Shown piece by piece: positions 21,480 through 32,970 of a DNA stretch of 64,000 bases (position 1 is its first letter; each line of letters opens with the position of its first letter). This stretch comes from Zychaea mexicana (taxonomy: Eukaryota > Mucoromycota > Mucoromycetes > Mucorales > Lichtheimiaceae), in assembly GCF_025766255.1 (NCBI RefSeq), contig NW_026516808.1:1-64000 (forward strand). The letters run 5' to 3'. The position numbers and the translations under genes were made by a program. The notes beneath the pieces are model-generated. The model did no database searches and had not been told where the DNA came from. It saw only the letters and a list, made by a program, of their open reading frames with translations.

Positions 21480-22130
21480 AAGAAAACAAGAAGAAAAAAG
21501 AGTCACACATGAACTTTGAATCGGCGATTTTTGTGAAAAATTCTCATGATTACTGGGATGTTTTGTTTTTCTTTATTCCTTTGGCTTAAATCTTCCGGTT
21601 GAAAGGTAATGATGGTAAGAGACTGATTCGGACTACAATTGTGGAGTTGCAGTGAGGTTAGTAGTCAGTGAAGGTCTTGCTTTTGTAAGACTGGAGATGA
21701 ACGTCTATGTTACTGGTGTATGCATCGTCGTTGAACGGACTTACATCGGTTTCACTACAAAACTGGGAGCAATAGTTAAGCAGTCTCCTTTTTCGTAATG
21801 TTTATGGATACGTCACACTAATAGTGTCTTTTTTTATGGAGAATTGGACAATTAGAACCATTGCAAAGATGGTAGACCCAAGCCTTTCGTCACATTGTAC
21901 ATACTTGCTTTTTGGCCTAGTTTCAAAATCTATTTGGCGCAGATGTATCAATAAAATTAGAACGCAATAGATTTGCACTTTTGTCCTTTATATTTCCAGA
22001 ACTAATCCCAATAACTTAGCCTGCAACACTTTCTGTCAGCTGTAACGACACAACTTGCCTGGTTTTCATGTTTTTTTTTCGTGTTGCTGGCGTTGTGCAA
22101 ATCAGTTTGCTTTTTACTTTCATGGTCGCT
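21480..22130. other. cargo spacer
   Basis: Sequence upstream of the cargo gene before the MULE inserted, up to the right arm. No gene recognised. Part may be the promoter of the 15685-17521 gene. Confidence 0.4.
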
Positions 22131-22217
22131 CATAAAAGGACTGACAGTCGATGTAATACTCTTAAAAGAGTGAAATAAAATTGCTAATTACTTATCTGAT
22201 TGATACTTACGTGGTTC

Positions 22218-23411
22218 TTACTTCTGTATTGTTGCCTTTTGATGAAGTCGTTGGTTGCCATTATATGGCACTTTGTTTCGACATTTATCCAAGCAGTTGT
22301 AAGAATGCGAAACGAAACCTCGGAAATGACTTTTCTCCACACTATTGCAAGCTTCCGTGATTCTTTTTGATAAAGTGTCTTCTTGCAAAAACCTATGACG
22401 CTTAACCTTACTCTTTGCCACTGCCCAGAATTGTTCTATTGGGTTAAGCTCAGGGGAGTAAGTAGGAAGATACACGCATTTGTATCCTCGATACTCAATA
22501 TACTTCTTTATGTTTTCATGTGTGTGGATTGGTGCATTATCCATGACTACATAGTAGCCTTTCATGTGAGGATGCTTGTCCATTTCATCAAGAGTCATTT
22601 TTAAGAAACTGATATAATGACCCATTACAGTACCTGAGCTTATGTATCCTTCAGCCTTTCTCTTCTTCGCTGGTCTCGGTTTTTTGACACCAATTGTAAT
22701 CAAACCTTCAGCAGAGATGGCACCCAATATCGACGTCGTGTTTGCTCTCGTTACTGGTCGGGTAACAATGGCACGCGTACCTTTTTTGGACCAAGCCCTA
22801 GAGCGTTTCATATTGATATCGAAAGCTGACTCGTCAAGAAACACGCAATTCGTCAAAAAATTCATATCAGTATTTTCCCACTTATGAACCCAATCATGTC
22901 TCTCTTCAACCTTGGCTGGACTGTTCCTTTCAACAGAATGAAAGTCAGCCTTCTTCAACGAAAGGTTGCATTCACTTTTCATGAAATTGTAAACAGTGCT
23001 ACGTGAAACTTTCAGATCATCGAACCGATTCAACAAATGCCTGGTTACTTCAACAACAGAAGCAGAAGGGTTACTATCAATAAAATTGATAACAGCTGTT
23101 TTATGCTCTTTGCTCAAGATACATTTACGACCAATTTGCTTACAAACCTTAAAAATGCTATCAGGACACATATTGTACTGTTTAACCCATCTCTGAGCAG
23201 TCCGAATGTGAATACCCAACTGCTTCGCTGTAGCTGATGCACTCATACACTTTTCAATCTTCAGTTCGAAAAAGCGAACCTTATCTTGGAGGGAATAGCG
23301 CACATAATCGCGCTTTGTGTTTACCTCTTTCATACGAATGTCTTCATCTTTTGGCTTTTCTGTCAGCATTGGACAAACAGATGAAGATTCACTAGAGGGC
23401 ATATTTTTCAA
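22218..23411 (-). CDS. Tc1/mariner (DD34E) transposase, arm 2
   Basis: 397 codons, almost identical to the arm-1 protein, with all three catalytic residues (FLDESAF, VVMDNAPIH, ELNPIEQFW) and both helix-turn-helix regions. It lacks the extra C of arm 1, so it runs on to KVPYNGNQRLHQKATIQK. The upstream peptide at about 23543-23440 carries the same in-frame TAG as arm 1. It faces arm 1. High identity over coding and non-coding parts implies recent duplication or continuing gene conversion between arms. Confidence 0.85.
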   Translation of the reverse strand: MKNMPSSESSSVCPMLTEKPKDEDIRMKEVNTKRDYVRYSLQDKVRFFELKIEKCMSASATAKQLGIHIRTAQRWVKQYNMCPDSIFKVCKQIGRKCILSKEHKTAVINFIDSNPSASVVEVTRHLLNRFDDLKVSRSTVYNFMKSECNLSLKKADFHSVERNSPAKVEERHDWVHKWENTDMNFLTNCVFLDESAFDINMKRSRAWSKKGTRAIVTRPVTRANTTSILGAISAEGLITIGVKKPRPAKKRKAEGYISSGTVMGHYISFLKMTLDEMDKHPHMKGYYVVMDNAPIHTHENIKKYIEYRGYKCVYLPTYSPELNPIEQFWAVAKSKVKRHRFLQEDTLSKRITEACNSVEKSHFRGFVSHSYNCLDKCRNKVPYNGNQRLHQKATIQK

Positions 23412-23777
23412 GTACTCACCGTGAGTCGCAATCGGCTCTAAATGAACTCATTCTGATCAACAATATATTCTATGGGTTCAGGACCTCCATTCTCATCAAC
23501 GACATTCCTATGCCCATCTTCAAATAAAAATATTGTACTCATATTAAAATTTAAGCAATTGAAGAAAAGAAAAAAAACAGACTCAGGAGAAGAAAGACCT
23601 CATTTTTATATTTTTTCGAGTGCCAAGAAATCATCGTAACACGACATCATTTTCAAATGCAAACGACATGGTTTCCAAAAGTGCGAAATTGATTTTGACC
23701 AACCAACGACATCGATTTTGATTGGCCAACGACTTCATTTTTGGCTGGCTGCGACATTGCTTGTTGGAAGCACTGTA

Positions 23778-24510
23778 CAATCACTAAGAAAAGACATATA
23801 TGGTCATTACAGATAAGTGCATGCAGCCAAGTTAGAAATGCCATTGAATAGAATGGAGAACAATTTGACAGCAGACACTTGAAAAAAAAAACAAAGTACT
23901 GGCGGGACAAAGCATAGATCCTTTTACAAACACACTGACGATTCTACTGCAAAGATCTCAACATAAGATGCAGTAATGGAATGGCCATTTGAAGCAGGGG
24001 ACGGTCCAAGGGTTAAAGAGAAGAAAAGGGGGACAAAATGTTCAAAGCTATACACTATGAAGGAGCTTTGCTTAACCACTGGTCTCTTGAGATCTCGCTC
24101 TTAGGCATCATGCATTTTGACATAGGACATTGGCATTTCGACACACGGTTACAATTCACGATGGAATGAACGATCATTGAACGATGACGGCCAGCTAATA
24201 TTGTATCTGTGGTTCTTAACGGGTATGCTTTTTTTTTGCTATAGTGCATTCGTGCTATATTCTCAACGATGTGCTAATATATATATAGGCAGGATCAGTC
24301 AAAGGTATTATGTTGTTGGCTCTTTCAGCCATGCGTTGTAAAGGAGTTCGTGTTTAAGAAAAGAGGGACGTTTTAGGTAAAGCATAGAAAACATGATATG
24401 TAAGCAAGCGTCGAATATGATTGGCAATATACTAATTCTCTCTATTCCCTCTTAAAACCAAAGATACACGTACCTGTCAATACATCATAGGGACCAAAAG
24501 ATGTGAGTAC
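23778..24510. repeat. left TIR of MULE-A (inner part)
   Basis: Inverted copy of 32971-33650 followed by 27437-27523. The last 85 bp (24428-24510) pair with 27437-27523, across a gap created by the gypsy element. Short open frames here are TIR sequence, not genes. Confidence 0.85.
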
Positions 24511-24887
24511 TATATTTATGCTTATGATATGATGTTAGAAGTATAGGTAGGTCCCTACCCAAAGTTATGGTTGTAAAGTGCCATTAATAAATAGTATATA
24601 TGAATAAAGCTTTTATAATAAAATGTCTCTTCAATACTACATGGATCCTTCATCTCTAAAAACACAGAATAATACATATATGGAGGGGAATCGTGCATCT
24701 CTTATTATTGCACCATCTGATGATAAATGTCAATATGAGACAAAACCTTTGTGCGTTCTGTTAAAGTATGATTATAAATAATTGAGAATCGCGGACCTAG
24801 TATAGTCTATAGTAAAAAGATCAAAAAAATAAACAAGTGCCCTCTTCAATACACATACTTTTCTACTACTGCTATTAAAAACACGAA

Positions 24888-27305
24888 ATGTCCAACAACA
24901 ACAGCAACACGCCTATTATTCTCGACCTCGAAAACGAGAGTGTTCCAGAGTGGCTACCGATTGCAACCTACAGAGCAACGATCGAGCGCGCACCTCAAGT
25001 GTCTGGTCATTGCTGGGTGAAAAAAGATCACCGAAATGGCAAAGGAATTCTGATCTGTGAAAGCAATGGCAATGAAATCCAACAAGCGAATGACGCGACG
25101 ATTTCGGGAGAAGTTGTTGAGGAAAACGAAGTAGAAGAAAGTAGAAATATAATAAATCAACAATGAATACAAATAAGGAAAAATTAATTATGTACCTGCA
25201 TTAATCTATCTCACAATATAACATCACTTATAGACATCCACCCTACCAAAAGAGCTCGTAAAAGAAAAGTGAAATGGTCCGAGCGTTATGTTTGCCATCG
25301 TTCTGGAGGCGTCCGTGTGCGCAACGATCGTGTCAAAGGTGGTGCATCAAAGTCGATCCGTATCCGCCAAAGATCAAAGAAGATTGGCTGTCCAGCTCGC
25401 TTCAGAGCAGTATGCTATGAAGAGGAGCCAGAAAAGGTGTATTTGTTCTTTGCTGGAGGTCATCCAGATCATACTCCTGGTAGCGGCGAAGATGTCAAGT
25501 ACTTGCCCAATTCACAAGAAATCAAGAGCAAGATCCTTCAAGAATTGCATAAGGGATACAACGTACGTGACGTGCGCTTGTATATGCAGCGTGAATACTG
25601 CACTATTGGTGACAACAGACGTGAAGCATACGTGAGCACAGTAGATGTATACAACATTTACTACAAGTATCGTCAAGAGAAATCACAGAGAAATGATGAT
25701 GACTTCTCGTCTTTGTCTTTGTGGTTGCAACACCTTGAATCGATCGGATATTTTGTGTGGATCAATGAAAAGATCACCATTGATGAAAACCAGCAACAGC
25801 AAGCAGTAAAGTGTCTTACCGAAGATAACTTTACATTCGGTTTCTTTGCTCCTTGGCAGAAGGATTTGCTCTTGAATGCCAAGTTTATTTCTCTTGATGC
25901 CAGCCAGTACTCTGATGGTATTTTATATACCATGGTTATTCGCCATCCAGTTGCAGCTCGAGGTGTTCCAGTTGCCTACCTCTTTACCGATACTACTGCC
26001 TCTGCTCCCCTTGGTACCTGGTTCCATCAGCTTGCTTCCCTTGGTGTAAACCCACTTCGCATCACTATTGACTGCAGCCTGCCTGAGGATAATGCCATCC
26101 ACGCTGTCTGGCCCTCATGTACGATCCAGTTTTGCACCTGGCATATCATGCGCTCATGGATGAAAAACGTCCGTTCCAAGATCAAGTCGTCGCCTGGTAG
26201 AAGCAAGGCCATCGCCATGCAGATTGCCCGTGAGAAGCTACGCGCGTTGATGTACAAACGTAATGTTGATACATTTCAACAACTGCTCCACGAGTTTTTG
26301 TCTACTTTTGGTAGATACCAAAAGCCCTTTATTACTTACTTTCAGAAATACTGGGTTACTGGTGAACAAGGCTGTGATCGGTGGGCTGCATGCTACCAAC
26401 CTGCAGTTTACACGAACATGGAGACAAACAACTATGTTGAGTCATGGCACAACCAGCTGAAGACAATTTATCTGAAGCGCAAACGTGTCCATCGTCTTGA
26501 CTTGTTGATGAGTATCCTGACGTTCGATGTCGAGTTTGACGTCCAGCAAGAAGTCAAACGTCTAACGTACCGAGTTGGGCGTATGAGCAAGGATGAACGG
26601 CATCTTCGTGTGCAGGAAATAGAGGCTGAGACCGTTGATGAACAGCTGTTGTCTGCAATGGTGAATGTCAGTATGGAGGACGAGTTCGTTGTCAGCTCCT
26701 TTCAGTTGGATAGCATCACCTATATGGTAAGCAGTATATCTCTTCAATCTTCATCCAGTTTATATCCTCGATGATTACCATAACTCTACAGTACCTGTGG
26801 TAAGTATTGACTTCTTTTTATTTCCTGCACTTTTAGGTGAAGGTCGAGGATGGGCAGCTGGTATCTTGCTCGTGCCCTGCTTTTGAACGTTGGCATCGCC
26901 CATGCAAGCATATGTTTCTTGTTTGAACGGAAGGAGAAGGATGTAAAAGTTCGCCCATCATTGGAAGCATGGCATACTGCATTGCAAACTGCTGCCACCA
27001 GCACATCAACTGATCCAAGCCTTCAGCAACAGCAAAATGAACAGCAGGATGTCCAATCCGAAATGGAGCAAGAACTATCACCAACAGATAGTTTTGCTAA
27101 AGCAATCCAACAGCATACAGCAACAATTACTGCCTTAAAACGCAAGTTTGAAAGCAGAATGGTTCAAGCACGCAACCACGAACAATTGAGCTTGCTGACC
27201 GATCGTCTGCGAAAGCTCACCGAAGAAGCACAAGGCATTAGCAATGAGTTGTCTGACATTGCCGTTGTCCCCCAAAACTCCCGTTTCCGCCATCAAAATG
27301 CATAA
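24888..27305 (+). pseudogene. MULE-A transposase with SWIM zinc finger (one frameshift)
   Basis: Exon 1 starts at ATG 24888 (MSNNNSNTPIILDLENES). A second coding block begins near 25233 with a nuclear-localisation-like KRARKRK, then a zinc-finger N-terminal domain (YVCHRS...IGCPARFRAVC...HPDHTPG). The core has FISLDASQYSDG (D), ITIDCSLPEDNAI (D), QFCTWHIMRSW (C-x2-H) and NNYVESWHNQLK (E). Compared with the sister copy (LDATHDVSQY), four residues are missing after the first Asp, a 12-bp in-frame deletion. An intron (26727-26836, GTAAGC..TTTTAG) precedes a SWIM finger CSCPAFERWHRPCKH, after which a one-base shift (about 26918) moves the frame. The C-terminal Gln-rich coiled coil ends at 27305. 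The frameshift and the DATH lesion suggest this copy is inactive. Confidence 0.8.
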
Positions 27306-27436
27306 CCGAACTTGTTTCTTTTTTTTTGTCCTTTATTGTATCCCTTTCTCTATAGACTTTATACTTATATATTAGCCCTTGTTTTACTTTCTTCCACTCT
27401 TGTTTCTTCTTTACAGACATATATAGTATGTAATAC

Positions 27437-27523
27437 TCACATCTTTTGGTCCCTATGATGTATTGACAGGTACGTGTATCTTTGGTTCTAAGAGGGAATA
27501 GAGAGAATTAGTATATTGCCAAT
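27437..27523. repeat. right TIR of MULE-A (inner part)
   Basis: Exact inverted counterpart of about 24428-24510 (words TCTTTTGGTCCCTATGATG, GGTACGTGTATCTTTGG). It is cut at 27523 by the gypsy insertion and resumes at 32971. Confidence 0.9.
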
Positions 27524-27796
27524 TGACCTGTAATAAATTTAAGACACAGAAAATGACCTTTATTTGATATATTAGAATATTGGACTGGATTGTTAAGTTG
27601 GATAAGATATACTCACCAGTACTACAGACTGGTCAAAGTTACAGATAAATGTGTGATATCAAGAGTAAAGAAAAAGGGTAAAGAATGATGAATAACAATG
27701 AAGTGGTAGAAATAGGGAATAGCAAAAGTCATGTGTACTACTGAAATGCAGAGTTACGGAGATACTAAAAACATCATTTTATCCCACTACGCATCA
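27524..27796 (-). repeat. 3' LTR of gypsy element
   Basis: 273 bp, TG...CA. It is downstream in transcriptional sense. Differences from the other LTR are single substitutions (for example atgtgtgat against atatgtgat). Confidence 0.95.
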
Positions 27797-28035
27797 TCAT
27801 CCCCCACTCTGTTTGCTGCCGACCCGATCGTCACCTTCAATTGGCAGTCGTGGTAGGCACGCAATGTGTCTTCATTAACCCTTCTCTTGAGTAGGCGGCC
27901 TGATTCATTGGCAAGTAAATAAGTTCTATTTGCAAACGCTGCCACCACCAAGAATCGCTCAGGTGTGTACTTGTGGTCGAGCTTGCCTTTACGGACTGCC
28001 TTGATTCGCAAAACATGTGAACCGGGTTTGAATTT
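27787..28035 (-). pseudogene. gypsy integrase C-terminal GPY/F-type module
   Basis: Continues the pol frame after a TAA at 28036-28038. The sequence has FKPGSHVLRIKAVRKGKLDHKY, then PERFLVVAAFANRTYLLAN and VNEDTLRAYH. This is the usual small beta-barrel after the integrase core. No chromodomain follows, in contrast to the second gypsy element at 57.7 kb. The stop means it is made only by read-through or not at all. Confidence 0.75.
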
Positions 28036-31000
28036 TGCTTAGAAATCTTGAACGAGTGATGGCTCCGGACAATCGATGAGTTCATCAGCCTTTATGTTTC
28101 GATTCACTAACTTGCAAAGGCGTTGATAGCCCAATGTAGACCCAAAAGCTGCCATAATGTCCTTGCCGTTGTCGCCTGGTGCTTGGCCGAACATCAATTC
28201 GAACGGCGTGATCTTGAGGGTTTCGTGGGATTTCGTACGATAGGAATACAAAACAGCAGGTAACATAGATTCCCATGTATCCGGATGGACTCGTACCAAT
28301 TTCCGTATAGCTTGCATAATGGTTCCTCCCATTTTTTCGTTCTTTCTGTTTGTTTGAGGATGTAGCGGCGCAATATAACGATGATGAGTTTGCAATTTCT
28401 TGAGAAACAATTCAATGCCTTGAGAAACAAAATGGGTGCCATTATCCGAGAGAAGATGGGTACTGGGACCGAACATGCTGAAGACATGGTCATAAAGAAA
28501 GTCGGCCACCGTTATTGCATCAGCCTTTTCGGTCGCAATCGCCACAGGCCAGCATGTAAAATGTTCTACCGCCAGTAGTACATATTTTTTTCCTGTTGGA
28601 GAAGGAGGTGTAATTGGACCCATGTAGTCAATTGAAAATTGTTCAAAAAGGTGCATCACCGGAACGCATCCTGGGACATACCGCCTTGGTAGGTTTGAAA
28701 ACAATTGGCAATCTTTGCACGACTTAATATAATGACACATGTCGTTATATGCGCTTGGCCACCAAAAAGAGGCAAAAAGTCGAGCCCAGGTACCATGTAT
28801 TCCATAGTGTCCATGACCATCATACAACATTTCAAGAACAGCATCGCGTTCATCAACATGTGGAATCTTGACCCAGCGATCACCAACAGCTCGGTACAAA
28901 TGCTCGTTTACCATCTTGAATCTTTTCGCCTTATGCTTGAACGCCTTAGAGAACGACTGGTTCGTTGGTGCGGCAAGATAATAGCAGATTTCCTGCAGAT
29001 CGGGCTCGTACCACGTTTCCATGATCAAGAAGTTGTGGTCGTATAAGTCCTCCAGATTGTCTTCGCCACTTGGTTCTCCTGGTACTTCCGCCGGTGGATA
29101 TCGCGAAAGGGCATCCGCCGCATTGTTCATTTTTCCAGGAATATGTCTCGTTTTGAAGCGAATTTCTTGACACGACAGAACCCAACGTTGTAGTCTCATG
29201 CTACTGTTGTTATCGACACCCTTAGAGAACAAGAAACGCACCGCCAAATTATCGGTCCAAATTGTAAACACTTTATCGAGTAGGTACTTGCGCAGCTTGT
29301 GCAGTGAGTAAACAATTGCAAGCAACTCCTTCTCAACTGTGGCATATCGCACTTCGGCTGGTTGAAGCTTGCGAGATAGGAAACATATTGGCTGCAGAGA
29401 ACCATCGGATTGTACCTGAGCAAGCACCGCACCAATGCCAATATCCGAAGCATCGCAGTACAGGTAGTATGGTTTGGATGGATCTGGGAAGGACAACAAG
29501 GAGCTTTTCGCCAAAGCCTTCTTCGTATCCAGAAAAGCTTGTTCCGTCATATCATCCCAAACGAACGACTGATTCTTCTTCGTCAAAGCAACCAAAGGAG
29601 CAGTAATCATCGCAAAATTCTGAACATGTCGTCGAAGAAAGCCGCATAGTCCTAAGAAAGCTCGCACCGCAGTAGGGTTTGTAGGTCTTGGATAGTCTTG
29701 AATACGTGACAAATGAGTGTCACTAGGATGTATACCTTGGGGACTGACGACAAATCCAAGTACTTCGACCGATTCACGCATGAAATTTGCTTTCTTGGCG
29801 TTGATTCGCACATTTACTTCTTCCAATCGCTGAAAAACTTGATGCAAGTGATCGAGATGCGAGTCCAAATCAGGGGAATATACAGTAATGTCATCAATGA
29901 ATGCCTCGACAAACCTTCCCAAGAAAGGTTGCATAGCCAAAAAGATAGCGCGAGACCATGTATGCGGACCATTGACTACTCCAAACGGGAGTACGGTATA
30001 TGAGTAGTTGCCAAAAGGGGTCGCGATGGTCAACTTGTTTCTTGATTCTTCGTCGCACTTGATTTGATTGAATCCCTTGAGAAGATCGATGGTAGTATAC
30101 ACCTTGGTACCACTTTTTCCTAGTTGTTCGACCAAAGAGGTAATATCCGGCAGAGGCCAGGTGTCACGCGCCGTCACCTTGTTCAATGATTGAAACTGCG
30201 TCACCAAGCGCAGTTCATTGTTCTTTTTACGCACATAACGACAAGGGAAGCTCCATCCTCCCATATCAGCGTTATTGCGATCATGGGTGGTTGGAACCAA
30301 AATGCCGTTCGAGACCATACTTTCAAGTTCTTGTTTTAGGTGTTCCAGCTCTGAATGTGACATACGCGGATTCGGACGATGATAGATAGGCTTTGCATCG
30401 CCGGTGTCAACATGGAAGGTCACTAAATTTGTTTGGGCCAGATGCTTGTACGAAGTGCCAAAGATGTGCTTGTAGTCTTGGACTAACTGTATGAGTTGAT
30501 CTTTGATGACTAGATTCAAATCACTTCTTGCCTGAATTTCCTCGGGCAGATCGCCAAGACGGTCGTCGATAGAGCTCTCACGCAAGAGCTCCTCGTCCTG
30601 CGATTCCTTTTGGACCGAAACCATTAACAGCATATCTTGTACATCGTCGCATTCAGATTCGTCTGCAGAATCAGTATCGTGTTCTTGTGGCATTGGTTTA
30701 TCCTTGGTTGGGATTGCGGTATATTCAACGTCCATTGGCCGAAGTCCATTGGGTGTATAGACCGACCACCGGTGGTATTTCCAACCGGTAACGACTTGAA
30801 GATCGTGAAGAGCATGCCTTCCAAGAAGCAAATCATAGCTTGTCACATCCAAGCAAAGAGCACTAAAATTCTTTGCTGGTGAGTCACCAATAGAGATGGA
30901 CAAACTAGGGACGCGACCAACAGGCGACGCATAATGACCGTCACCAAGTTGCAATGGACGATTGACCTGGTCAATTTCTTCGATTCCCAATTTCTTGATG

Positions 31001-32217
31001 AGGTTCAGACTTGCAATCACCGAGGTACAACCACCGTCCAGGATTATACGTAGCGGCTGCCCGTTCACTTTACCCCAAGTATGGGGGGCGCTATCGCCTT
31101 CAGGCAAATGATTGGTCTGAGTAGTTTCTTCTTTGTCCTCCTCGAGTAAGTGCATAGATTGGGGTTGTGGTGCCTTGCTATGATGCTTCGTCAAAACGCC
31201 CTTGATTTGCGTTCGCAATTGTGGAGACAAATCGGCCAATTGCGCCAATGAGACATGAAACACTTGACGCTCGATCAAGCTGCCTGCATCCAAGGGGGAC
31301 TCGGTCAGATGCACAGCAGATGCTTCCGGCGCGTTGGGAGCATCTCTAGCTGGAGCATCTGACACCTTAATCTTCTGCCGTGGTGGTTGCGTAGATGCTC
31401 TTCCTTGATGCTCGTTGCTCTTCCTTTTGATAGCGTAGAAGTCTTCCTTTTCGGCAATACTGCTTTCATGCGTCGACTTAATTAACAAAGCGGATGAGGA
31501 GGCTTGATTTCTTTTTGGATACTTTTCGCATTGAAAATTGGAATGCGAGCCTCTGCAATACTTGCATGGGTTTGGGCAATGGGCTGCAATGTGGTCAGGC
31601 GCCTGACAATTATAGCATATACGTGTATTCGATGACTTGTGGTGCGCCTTCGACGAGGGTTTCTTGTTATCACTAGGTCCATCAGGCGATGCTTGCTTGG
31701 ATCCGTTCATCTTGTCGATGGCAGTTGTCATACGATTAACACCTTGGATTAATAGTTCGAGGGAATCAGAGCAGCCTTCTTTCGTTCGTGTCTTGTTATA
31801 GTCACTACTCGACAACTTGACCGTTCGCCTAGACGAGCACGTTTTTGTTTTGAGGCAATCGTTGTCGGATGAAATGAAGTCGTCCGAGTCAGTGTCGTGG
31901 TCGTGATATTGTCCGTAGCTGGCTCGTTTTGCAATTTCTGCTGCAGCCTCAACGTCCTGTGGGGCAGTAGATGACACATGCAGACGTAAACTGTCAGGCA
32001 TGAGACCGCGGACAAACATCCTGACGAAAGCTTCAGGCTTGATGGTGACCACTGGTTCTGGTACAAAAGTGTTTCGTGTTTCAACATCGCTACTTGCAGA
32101 AACGCGTGACTTTTCTGCAGTGTTTCGTGTTTCACCCTCGTTACTTGCAGGAACGCGTGACTTTTCGGCAGCTTCCACCTCCCGTTCGGTTACGCCGCGT
32201 TCGTAACGCATCTTCAA
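28036..32217 (-). CDS. gypsy Pol polyprotein (protease, RT, RNase H, integrase)
   Basis: A 1392-codon frame. Residues 1-100 complete the Gag capsid part and include a 17-residue direct repeat (AEKSRV...ETRNT twice, residues 17-50). Zinc knuckle CYNCQAPDHIAAHC at 201-214, with a second Cys/His cluster to 230. Protease around 392 (IILDGGCTS, Gly replacing the usual Ser/Thr). RT with FIDDI near 774. RNase H LYCDASD near 921. Integrase zinc finger H-x3-H...C-x2-C near 1137-1165, core Asp near 1197 and 1258 (LSDNGTHF), and Glu near 1294. Acts in cytoplasmic particles and then the nucleus to copy and insert the element. It ends at TAA 28036, just before the GPY/F module. Confidence 0.9.
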
Positions 32218-32223
32218 TTCGTC

Positions 32224-32619
32224 AAATCAATGGACATAGTCACGCAATCTGGAGTATCGTTTCTCCATGCGTAACGCCCAGAGTTTTTCCACAGTACAGG
32301 TGAGGTCAACGCGTTTACAATACTTTTCCTTGAATGCTGGTACAAATTGCCTCCATGTTGTATAGCCTTTATGGAGTGCCCAGGTTGACATTTCTTGGGG
32401 CATGCTGGTCAAAGCATAAGCTAACTTTTGGGAGTCGCTCCAATTATTAGTCTCCGCAAGAGAGCTGAAGAGTAAAAGCCACGTTTTTGCTTCACTCTTC
32501 TTCTTGAGTTTCGGGGGTCTGACGTTCGCCATTCTCGAAGATGTGGTATCAGAGTCCGAGGATGAATGCAAAGATTTAGTATCGCTTGAGGGCGTACTGC
32601 TTTGGTTGGAAGGCGGCAT
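32224..32619 (-). CDS. gypsy Gag, N-terminal part
   Basis: 130 codons from ATG 32619 (MPPSNQSSTPSS), Ser-rich then a capsid-like domain (TWRQFVPAFKEKYC, SRLRDYVH). It stops at a TGA (32224-32226) with the same frame continuing into the pol reading frame, where the expected residue would be Arg. A CGA-to-TGA change is the simple explanation, so Gag and Pol were probably one frame. Confidence 0.8.
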
Positions 32620-32668
32620 AAACGACTGTTGTGGCTTCCGATCGGCTTGACGATAAATTGTAGTGCCC

Positions 32669-32686
32669 TCCCTCTAGTGAGCACTA
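32669..32686 (-). promoter_or_regulatory. primer-binding site for tRNA-Ile(AAT)
   Basis: Six nt inside the 5' LTR. The plus strand reads TCCCTCTAGTGAGCACTA, which equals the last 15 nt of the tRNA-Ile at 12833-12847 followed by CTA in place of CCA: 17 of 18 match. Reverse transcription would therefore start from this tRNA. Confidence 0.85.
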
Positions 32687-32692
32687 AAAAGA

Positions 32693-32965
32693 TGACCTGT
32701 AATAAATTTAAGACACAGAAAATGACCTTTATTTGATATGTTAGAATATTGGACTGGATTGTTAAGTTGGATAAGATATACTCACCAGTACTACAGACTG
32801 GTCAAAGTTACAGATAAATATGTGATATCAAGAGTAAAGAAAAAGGGTAAAGAATGATGAATAACAATGAAGTGGTAGAAATAGGGAATAGCAAAAGTCA
32901 TGTGTACTACTGAAATGCAGAGTTACAGAGATACTAAAAACATCATTTTATCCCACTACGCATCA
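32693..32965 (-). repeat. 5' LTR of gypsy element
   Basis: 273 bp, TG...CA, promoter end of the element. Followed by the duplication CCAAT. Confidence 0.95.
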
Positions 32966-32970
32966 CCAAT

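Larger units (their letters stand above)
13660..23775. mobile_element. composite Tc1-like element 1 (two inverted transposase arms around cargo)
   Basis: The unit begins CAGTGCTTCTAACAAGCAAT and ends with its near-perfect complement, flanked by TA (13658-13659 and 23776-23777). The opposite TIR of MULE-A (33.6 kb) shows the uninterrupted target, with the duplicated TA as CA. The arms run about 13660-15331 and 22131-23775, closely similar, each holding a DD34E transposase gene facing inward. They diverge abruptly at ttttatgag, and there is no inner copy of the terminal repeat, so each arm is not a complete Tc1 on its own. The 6.8 kb between arms contains a nuclease-like cargo gene and a later MULE insertion. 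The simplest reading is that the whole 10.1 kb moved as one unit. Confidence 0.85.
27524..32965 (-). mobile_element. Ty3/gypsy LTR retrotransposon (recent)
   Basis: Two 273-bp LTRs (27524-27796, 32693-32965) begin TGACCTG and end GCATCA, and differ at only about three positions. A perfect 5-bp duplication CCAAT flanks the unit (27519-27523, 32966-32970). On the minus strand the order is LTR, tRNA-Ile primer site, gag, protease, RT, RNase H, integrase, GPY/F, short purine tract (GAGTGGGGGATGA), LTR. Integrase after RNase H places it in Ty3/gypsy. It sits inside the right TIR of MULE-A. Two in-frame stops spoil an otherwise complete element. Confidence 0.95.

Noticed and set aside
23778..24510. 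Short open frames near 24055-24249 and 33145-33339 as related genes
   Set aside because: They are the same TIR sequence in opposite orientation and have no coding features.
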